Positions 7,008-11,469 of a DNA stretch of 11,469 bases are shown in pieces. Where the stretch lies: NCBI GenBank assembly GCA_030645955.1, contig JAUSMR010000177.1:1-11469 (forward strand), written 5' to 3'. This DNA comes from Gallionella sp. (GTDB taxonomy: Bacteria; Pseudomonadota; Gammaproteobacteria; Burkholderiales; Gallionellaceae). The notes below the pieces were generated by a model, which was not told where the DNA came from, made no database searches, and worked only from the letters and a program-made list of their open reading frames with translations. Positions within the stretch are counted from its first letter, which is position 1, and every line of letters begins with the position of its first letter. The translations under genes were made by a program, and so were the position numbers.

Positions 7008-8066
7008 CTACGGCTTACTTTGGTGGCCAATGACGGCCACCGAGGCCCTGGTCACCAAACTGGGCTGGAACATGAACTCGCCCGTGGGAATGGACGGATC
7101 AGCCAGCCGGCTCATCACGCGCTCCACAATGGTGTGGGCCATCTCGGGCACCGGCTGGCGCACCGTGGTCAGGGCCGGGTGCATCAGCGCGGATAAAAAG
7201 ACATCGTCCATGCCCACGACCGACACATCCGCCGGCACGGACAGACCCGCTTCGCGAAAGCCCGCCATCAGGCCCAGTGCCATCATGTCGTTGACCGCCA
7301 CGATGCCGGTGGGCCGCTCTGAGACTTTTCGTCCGGCCATGGCTGCCGCCTCGATGCGGCCCAGTTCGCTCATCATCGAGTCGCCGTATTCATTGAGCGA
7401 TGTGCCCTCAATCACCTGCGCGCTGGCGGCAAGACCGGCACTGGCAGCAGTTGCCATGAAGCCGTTAATCTTTTCCCGCCGGGCCATGGTCATGCCGGCC
7501 GCCGTCACAAAGGCCAGCCGGGTATGGCCGCGCTCGATCAGGTGCGCAGTGGCCAGCCGTGCGGCCTCGAAGTTATCGACCGACACGTGGTCAATGCCCG
7601 ACTCCACGCCGGGTGTGGCGCGGCGGTCGTAACTCACCACCACCAGCCCCCGTTCGCCGGCAGACTCAAAATGCTGCTCGTCAATCAGCGACGAGATGAT
7701 GATCACGCCGCGCACGCCATGCGCCATCAGGTCGTCAAAAAAACGGGCCTCCTTGTCCTTGTCGCGGTCGGTGTTGCCGATCATGATGCGAAAACCGTAG
7801 CGCTCCTGCGCCAGGGTTTCGATCTCGCGCGCGATGAAGCCATACATCGGGTTGGCAATGGACGGCACCAGCAGGCCCAGCACCGGCGTGTGCCCGGTCT
7901 TGAGCTGGCGCGCTGTGGTGTTGGGCCGGTACTTGAGCTCGGCAATCGCCGCCTCCACACGCGCCAACGTCTCTTTGGCCATGCGGTTGCCGCGGCCGTT
8001 GAGCACGTTGGACACGGTGCTGGTGGAAACGCCAGCGCGGCTGGCGACATCTCGAATCTTGCTCAC
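7008..8066 (-). CDS. LacI-family transcriptional regulator
   Basis: The 352-residue protein has the classical LacI layout. The helix-turn-helix is at residues 4-23 (IRDVASRAGVSTSTVSNVLNG), the hinge helix near 49-58 (NTTARQLKTG), and a periplasmic-binding-protein-like sugar-sensing domain fills the rest, including VPSIANPMYG, IERGHTRLAFV and VNDMMALGLM. I chose the GTG start at 8066 because AGAAGGA stands 4 bases upstream and the HTH of LacI proteins normally begins within a few residues of the start. An ATG at 8111 would add 15 residues without homology and overlap the permease gene. The gene lies 17 bases after the permease stop, so it is co-transcribed with the operon it most likely represses. 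The 19-bp inverted repeat over the operon promoter is its best candidate operator. The inducer is probably the imported acid or a pathway intermediate. Confidence 0.92.
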   Translation of the reverse strand: MSKIRDVASRAGVSTSTVSNVLNGRGNRMAKETLARVEAAIAELKYRPNTTARQLKTGHTPVLGLLVPSIANPMYGFIAREIETLAQERYGFRIMIGNTDRDKDKEARFFDDLMAHGVRGVIIISSLIDEQHFESAGERGLVVVSYDRRATPGVESGIDHVSVDNFEAARLATAHLIERGHTRLAFVTAAGMTMARREKINGFMATAASAGLAASAQVIEGTSLNEYGDSMMSELGRIEAAAMAGRKVSERPTGIVAVNDMMALGLMAGFREAGLSVPADVSVVGMDDVFLSALMHPALTTVRQPVPEMAHTIVERVMSRLADPSIPTGEFMFQPSLVTRASVAVIGHQSKP

Positions 8067-8083
8067 GCAGTCCTTCTTTTTTA

Positions 8084-9982
8084 TCACAAGCCCATGCGGG
8101 TGGGCAGCCACAGGGAAAATGCCGGCACCAGCACCAGCACCACCAGCGTTACAAACAGCACCGCCAAGTATTTCATCATGGGCCGGGCCACATCCTTGAC
8201 CTGCGTGCCTGTGATGGCACAGGTTGCAAATAAACCCAGGCCGACAGGCGGCGCAAACAGTCCCAGTCCCATGGCAATCACCATGACGGTCCCAAAATGT
8301 AATGGGTGCACGCCGAGCTGTGAGGCAATGGGTGTCAGCAAGGGACCAAAAATGATCAGCGCCGGCGCACCTTCAAGAATGGCACCAAACACAATCATGA
8401 TCAGCACTGACAACATCACAAACATGGTGCTGCCGTAGGAGTGGGCAAAGGCGATCATGAACTCTGAAAGGTATTGCGGAATCTGCTGGATCGTCAACGC
8501 AAATGACATGCTGGACGCCGCAGCCATAATAAATAGAATACCCCCGGCCATCGACGCTGAGCGGACAAAAATTTGCGCGACTGATTTGACCGTCAATTCC
8601 TGAAACGCCAGCCAGCCAACAACCAGGGCATACATGACTGCAAACGCAGAGACCTCGGTGGAGGTGGCAATGCCGGAAGTCACCCCCTTGCCGATCATGG
8701 CGACCATGATCAGGGCCACCAGCGCACCGCCCAGCAGACGAAACATCGGCCTCTTCACGTCAAAGGCTTGGTCGGGATTGATCTTGGTGCCCACATAAAT
8801 AGTCACGGCCGCCAACGACAGGGCCAACACCGCAGCCGGCACCAGACCGGCCATGAAGAGACCTGCGATCGAAATATTGGCCACAAAGCCCATCATGATC
8901 ATGTTGATGCAGGGCGGAATGGTCTCGGCCATGACTGCGGTACAGGCCAGAAGACCTGCTGTCTCGTTCGGATCCTGTTTTGTTTTGCGCACAGCGGGCA
9001 TGATGATGCCGCCCACGGCGGCAATGTCTGCCAGCTTGGAGCCCGAGACGCCCGAGAAAAAAGCCGTCGCGGTGATGGTGATCAGGCCCAGACCGCCCCT
9101 GACTCGGCCGAACATGCGCAGCAACAGCTCGATCAGACGCGACGACATGCCGTTTGATTCCATCAACAAGCCGGCCAGCACGAAGAAGGGAATGGCCAGC
9201 AATACATAGTGATCCGTACCTGCCATCACCTGCTGGGAATACACCAGCATCGGCAGTGAGGGATCTGCCATGAAAAAGACCAGCGACGACAGCGCCAGCA
9301 CAAAAGCAATTGGCACACCCAGTACCAGCCCGCCAATAAAGCCGATGCTCAGCAGCATCCAGGGCTTGACGGCCTGCTCAGGCAACAAGCTGTTCCAGAG
9401 CGTGACCACTGCCACCAGCGCAATGCCGACGCCCAGCGTGGACCAGACCACCCGCGAAGGGCCATCAATGGCATTGGCAATGCCAAACATCGTCATAAAC
9501 AGGCTGCCAATGACTACCGGGTAGATGTAAATCCACTGCGGTAAGCCGATAGAGGTGGTCATGCTGTAAGAGTCGGCCAGCAGTTCGCAGGACGACAGGA
9601 ACAGACCGGCCGACACTCCGACGATGATCCAGCTGCTGAACTGGATCAGTGCTGGCTGCCAGCGTGCCGGCAGCAGGCCGCGAAATATATCAACCCCCAC
9701 ATGCTGGCTCCGCGCCAGCACAGTGGCCGCGCCAAAAAACACCTGAATAATCATCAGAGCGCGGGCCACTTCTTCTGCCCAGTCAAAAGGATCATGCAGC
9801 AAGTATCTGAAAACCACCGAGACAAAGACTACCAGCACATCGACGGCCAGCACCACACCCGCCACATACTCGGTAATCCGCATCAGCCAGGCCAGCCAGC
9901 GGCCAGACGAATGGCTGACGCTAAAGCCAAGTGCCGGCTGTGCTGGCCTGTGCGGGATTGCTGACGATATGCTCGCATTCAT
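8084..9982 (-). CDS. TRAP transporter permease, fused small and large subunits (DctQ-DctM)
   Basis: The 632-residue inner-membrane protein joins the two membrane parts of a TRAP transporter in one chain. Residues 30-175 or so form the DctQ-like domain of four helices, with W68/E70/E71 in DWAEEVARAL, QHVGVDIF and SIGLPQWIYIYPVVIGS. A linker helix near 183-200 leads into the DctM-like domain (205-632) with many membrane segments, including PFFVLAGLLM, FFSGVSGSKLADIAAVG, ETIPPC and LFAPPVGLGLF. TRAP systems are Na+-driven importers that take a substrate, usually a carboxylate, from a soluble binding protein. Fusions of this kind are known, for example the sialic acid transporter SiaQM of Haemophilus. 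The start lies 3 bases after the stop of the binding-protein gene, which implies translational coupling; its own ribosome-binding site is poor. Substrate specificity resides mainly in the binding protein, so this gene does not narrow it. Confidence 0.95.
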   Translation of the reverse strand: MNASISSAIPHRPAQPALGFSVSHSSGRWLAWLMRITEYVAGVVLAVDVLVVFVSVVFRYLLHDPFDWAEEVARALMIIQVFFGAATVLARSQHVGVDIFRGLLPARWQPALIQFSSWIIVGVSAGLFLSSCELLADSYSMTTSIGLPQWIYIYPVVIGSLFMTMFGIANAIDGPSRVVWSTLGVGIALVAVVTLWNSLLPEQAVKPWMLLSIGFIGGLVLGVPIAFVLALSSLVFFMADPSLPMLVYSQQVMAGTDHYVLLAIPFFVLAGLLMESNGMSSRLIELLLRMFGRVRGGLGLITITATAFFSGVSGSKLADIAAVGGIIMPAVRKTKQDPNETAGLLACTAVMAETIPPCINMIMMGFVANISIAGLFMAGLVPAAVLALSLAAVTIYVGTKINPDQAFDVKRPMFRLLGGALVALIMVAMIGKGVTSGIATSTEVSAFAVMYALVVGWLAFQELTVKSVAQIFVRSASMAGGILFIMAAASSMSFALTIQQIPQYLSEFMIAFAHSYGSTMFVMLSVLIMIVFGAILEGAPALIIFGPLLTPIASQLGVHPLHFGTVMVIAMGLGLFAPPVGLGLFATCAITGTQVKDVARPMMKYLAVLFVTLVVLVLVPAFSLWLPTRMGL

Positions 9983-9985
9983 GGG

Positions 9986-11014
9986 TCAGCCCCGCGCTGC
10001 AGAGATGGCCGTGAACAACGGTGCCGTCTCGGGGTACTGTTTGGCAAAACCGGCCCACAGGCGGGTGTCCATTTGCTTGCGAACCAGATCGCGCTCGTTT
10101 TTCGCCATGGGCGTGAACGTGATGCCCAAGCGTTTGAGTTCCTCAATCGCCTGATTGCCTTTTTCGGTACCCATCTTGCGCTGCTGGAGGGTTGAATCGG
10201 CTGCCGCTTTCACAAAGGCCGGGCGCAGCGCCGCAGGAATCTTGTCCATGCCGCGTTTGCCCATGACGACCACCATCGGGGGGAACAGGTGCTCTGTCAT
10301 CCAGCAGTATTTGACGACCTCATTGAGTTTGGTGGCCAGCGTGGTGGCCGCGTCATGCTCAAAGCCATCGACGACGCCTGTCTGTGCGGCCATGTAGAGC
10401 TCACCGAACGAAATCGGCGTCGGAGTGGCGCCCATGATCTTGAAGGTTTCAATAAAGGCCGGTGTTGGCAGAACACGCAGCTTGACGTTCTTGACGTCAG
10501 CCAGCGACTTCACCGGCTGCTTGGTATAGACGTTTCGCGCGCCAAAGTGCACACCCCAAGTGAGTACCTGGCAGCCTGTGCTTTTCTGCAGCATGTCATT
10601 AAGTTTGGCGCCCACACCGCCGTCTAGCGCCCGGGCCACATGCTCAAAACTGTCAAACATGTAGCCGAGATCCAGCATGCCGAACTGCGGCGTCACGGTT
10701 GCCCATATCGATGAGCCCGTCACCATCATGTCGATGGAGCCGACCTTGACCTGCTGCACCACATCGCTTTCCTTGCCGAGCTGGTTATTCGGAAAGTAAT
10801 CGATCTTGATCTTGTCCCCGACGGCCTTCTTGAGGTTGTCTTCCATCAGCTGCAACCACACAAAGTGGGAGGAAGTGGGGTCGGCCGCAAGCGCGTCCGA
10901 AAGACGCAGCGAGACGGTTGCCTGCGCGCTGGCCATTTTGGGAAGGCCCGCCGTAGCCAGCGCAATTGAGGCGGCCGACGACTGGACAAAGTGGCGGCGT
11001 GAAACTGAAGTCAT
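9986..11014 (-). CDS. TRAP transporter solute-binding protein, DctP family
   Basis: The 342-residue protein is the periplasmic receptor of the TRAP system. The N-terminus SRRHFVQSSAASIALATAG is a twin-arginine signal with cleavage likely after ASA (residue 30), so it is probably exported folded. The DctP fold is shown by the PNNQLGKESDVVQQVKVGSIDM segment type (residues 75-96), VKLRVLPTP with the conserved carboxylate-binding arginine R180, and FGELYMAAQTGVVDGFE (203-219). The conserved arginine indicates that the ligand carries a carboxylate, which agrees with the sugar-acid dehydratase downstream. It is the first gene of the operon. AGGAG stands 6 bases before the ATG, and a promoter with an overlapping operator lies about 50 bases upstream. 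The length is typical. Ligand identity cannot be deduced from the sequence alone. Confidence 0.95.
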   Translation of the reverse strand: MTSVSRRHFVQSSAASIALATAGLPKMASAQATVSLRLSDALAADPTSSHFVWLQLMEDNLKKAVGDKIKIDYFPNNQLGKESDVVQQVKVGSIDMMVTGSSIWATVTPQFGMLDLGYMFDSFEHVARALDGGVGAKLNDMLQKSTGCQVLTWGVHFGARNVYTKQPVKSLADVKNVKLRVLPTPAFIETFKIMGATPTPISFGELYMAAQTGVVDGFEHDAATTLATKLNEVVKYCWMTEHLFPPMVVVMGKRGMDKIPAALRPAFVKAAADSTLQQRKMGTEKGNQAIEELKRLGITFTPMAKNERDLVRKQMDTRLWAGFAKQYPETAPLFTAISAARG

Positions 11015-11060
11015 TTTTGTCTCCTGATGGGTATTGGATGAGTTGCCATGCTCTTGGTGG

Positions 11061-11079
11061 AACGATTTACTGTATCGTT
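11061..11079. promoter_or_regulatory. Candidate LacI-family operator over the -10 box
   Basis: AACGATTTACTGTATCGTT is an inverted repeat with 7 of 9 paired positions matching around a central C. The outer arms AACGAT and ATCGTT match perfectly. It covers the whole -10 element of the promoter before the binding-protein gene, so a bound repressor would block RNA polymerase. The obvious candidate is the LacI-family protein coded at 7008-8066. Most LacI-family sites have an even-length centre, so the odd centre is a mild caution. Confidence 0.6.
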
Positions 11080-11098
11080 AAACTGATTTCCATGTCAA
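11069..11098 (-). promoter_or_regulatory. Sigma-70 promoter of the catabolic operon
   Basis: On the minus strand a perfect -35 box TTGACA (11093-11098) is followed after 18 bases by TACAGT (11069-11074), matching four of six -10 positions. Transcription would begin near 11062 and give a leader of about 48 bases with AGGAG before the binding-protein start. This is the only convincing promoter I see for the seven minus-strand genes. Confidence 0.65.
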
Positions 11099-11109
11099 CG
11101 GGGTTTTGA

Positions 11110-11124
11110 TAGGGGTTTCCCCTA
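11110..11124. promoter_or_regulatory. Inverted repeat upstream of the -35 box
   Basis: TAGGGGTTTCCCCTA is a perfect 6-bp inverted repeat around TTT, ending 11 bases upstream of the -35 box of the operon promoter. That position suits an activator or a second regulator. No long T run follows, and it lies about 150 bases after the exporter stop, so a terminator for the upstream gene is a weaker explanation. The binding protein is unknown. Confidence 0.4.
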
Positions 11125-11274
11125 CGCAAACGCAGGCTTGAGGTCCTTTCCGGTTCTGTCGCTACAAGATGCTATCTGGCAGTATTCTTAAGTCATTGAT
11201 TTATATAATGTTTTTAGTTGGCGATGACGTCTTCGCGGTCAGTCCGTGAGGCGCCATCGTCGTGCTGCATTGAA

Positions 11275-11469
11275 TCAAGCGTTCAGTTGCCACCCTTGCC
11301 AGCCTGTCCACATGGCGGCCAGGATCAGCAATACGCCCACCGAATGTCCGATTTGAATCTGGCTGCGCGGGTTGTTGCGCAGCCAGTCCTGCAGGCCCCC
11401 GGCACCCCACGCCATGGCGCCGTAGACGCTGGTTTGCGTCAGCGCGATGATCAGTCCCATCATCACCGC
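11275..11469 (-). CDS. LysE/RhtB-like membrane exporter, C-terminal end (partial)
   Basis: The last 64 codons of a minus-strand gene enter from the right edge and end at TGA (11275-11277). The peptide has a hydrophobic helix with LIIALTQTSVYGAMAWGAGG, a loop with LRNNPRSQIQIGHSVG, and a closing helix GVLLILAAMWTGWQ. This loop-and-helix ending is typical of LysE/RhtB family translocators, which export amino acids and related small molecules across the inner membrane. The fragment is short and other small membrane families are possible, so the family call is tentative. It reads in the same direction as the catabolic operon but is separated from it by 260 bases holding the operon promoter, so it is probably a separate unit. 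Confidence 0.6.
   Translation of the reverse strand, partial: AVMMGLIIALTQTSVYGAMAWGAGGLQDWLRNNPRSQIQIGHSVGVLLILAAMWTGWQGWQLNA

Noticed and set aside
8067..8111. ATG 8111 as the LacI start
   Set aside because: It would overlap the permease gene and add 15 residues without homology; GTG 8066 has a good ribosome-binding site and places the helix-turn-helix at the usual position.
7524..8438. Plus-strand open frame of about 300 codons opposite lacI and the permease gene
   Set aside because: It lies antisense to two firmly identified genes, crosses their boundary, and has no domain features.
1..11469. CRISPR array, tRNA, rRNA or riboswitch
   Set aside because: No regularly spaced repeats, cloverleaf or known aptamer-like conserved structure was seen on either strand.

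Overview
The window looks like the chromosome of a Gram-negative proteobacterium. The GC-rich codon use, the TRAP-type uptake system with a Tat-type binding protein, the embedded LacI regulator and the KfrA/integrase pair would fit the Burkholderiales (Betaproteobacteria, perhaps Comamonadaceae or Alcaligenaceae). That taxonomic call is an inference from gene style; there is no rRNA or other marker gene here.

Left end (1-2370, plus strand). The 3' end of an EAL-domain (c-di-GMP phosphodiesterase-type) gene is followed by a strong intrinsic terminator. Directly after it comes a tyrosine recombinase that has a complete catalytic domain but lacks its N-terminal part, then a KfrA-like DNA-binding coiled-coil protein. 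I read 262-2191 as the remnant of an integrated element. The recombinase frame runs open right up to the terminator hairpin, which places a junction next to the EAL gene.

Centre and right (2371-11014, minus strand). Seven genes lie head to tail and read leftwards. In transcription order they are: TRAP solute-binding protein, fused TRAP DctQ-DctM permease, LacI-family repressor, D-isomer-specific 2-hydroxyacid dehydrogenase, LigI-like amidohydrolase (lactonase or lactone isomerase), IlvD/Edd-family sugar-acid dehydratase (L-arabinonate dehydratase type) and HpcH/HpaI-family aldolase. Together they look like an uptake-and-catabolism operon for a sugar acid or its lactone. The TRAP system imports it, the amidohydrolase opens or isomerises the lactone, the dehydratase makes a 2-keto-3-deoxy acid, and the aldolase splits that to pyruvate plus an aldehyde. 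The dehydrogenase probably handles a 2-keto or 2-hydroxy acid or the released product. The exact substrate cannot be read from sequence.

The operon has one convincing promoter upstream of the binding-protein gene (TTGACA, 18-bp spacer, TACAGT). A 19-bp inverted repeat covers its -10 box and is the natural candidate operator for the embedded LacI regulator. Two of the enzymes differ at a catalytic position expected from their families: the amidohydrolase has Asn where LigI has its Asp base, and the dehydrogenase lacks the usual Glu of its Arg/Glu/His triad. This makes the pathway chemistry the most interesting open question in the window.

Right edge (11275-11469). The C-terminal end of a LysE/RhtB-like membrane exporter lies on the minus strand, upstream of the operon promoter.
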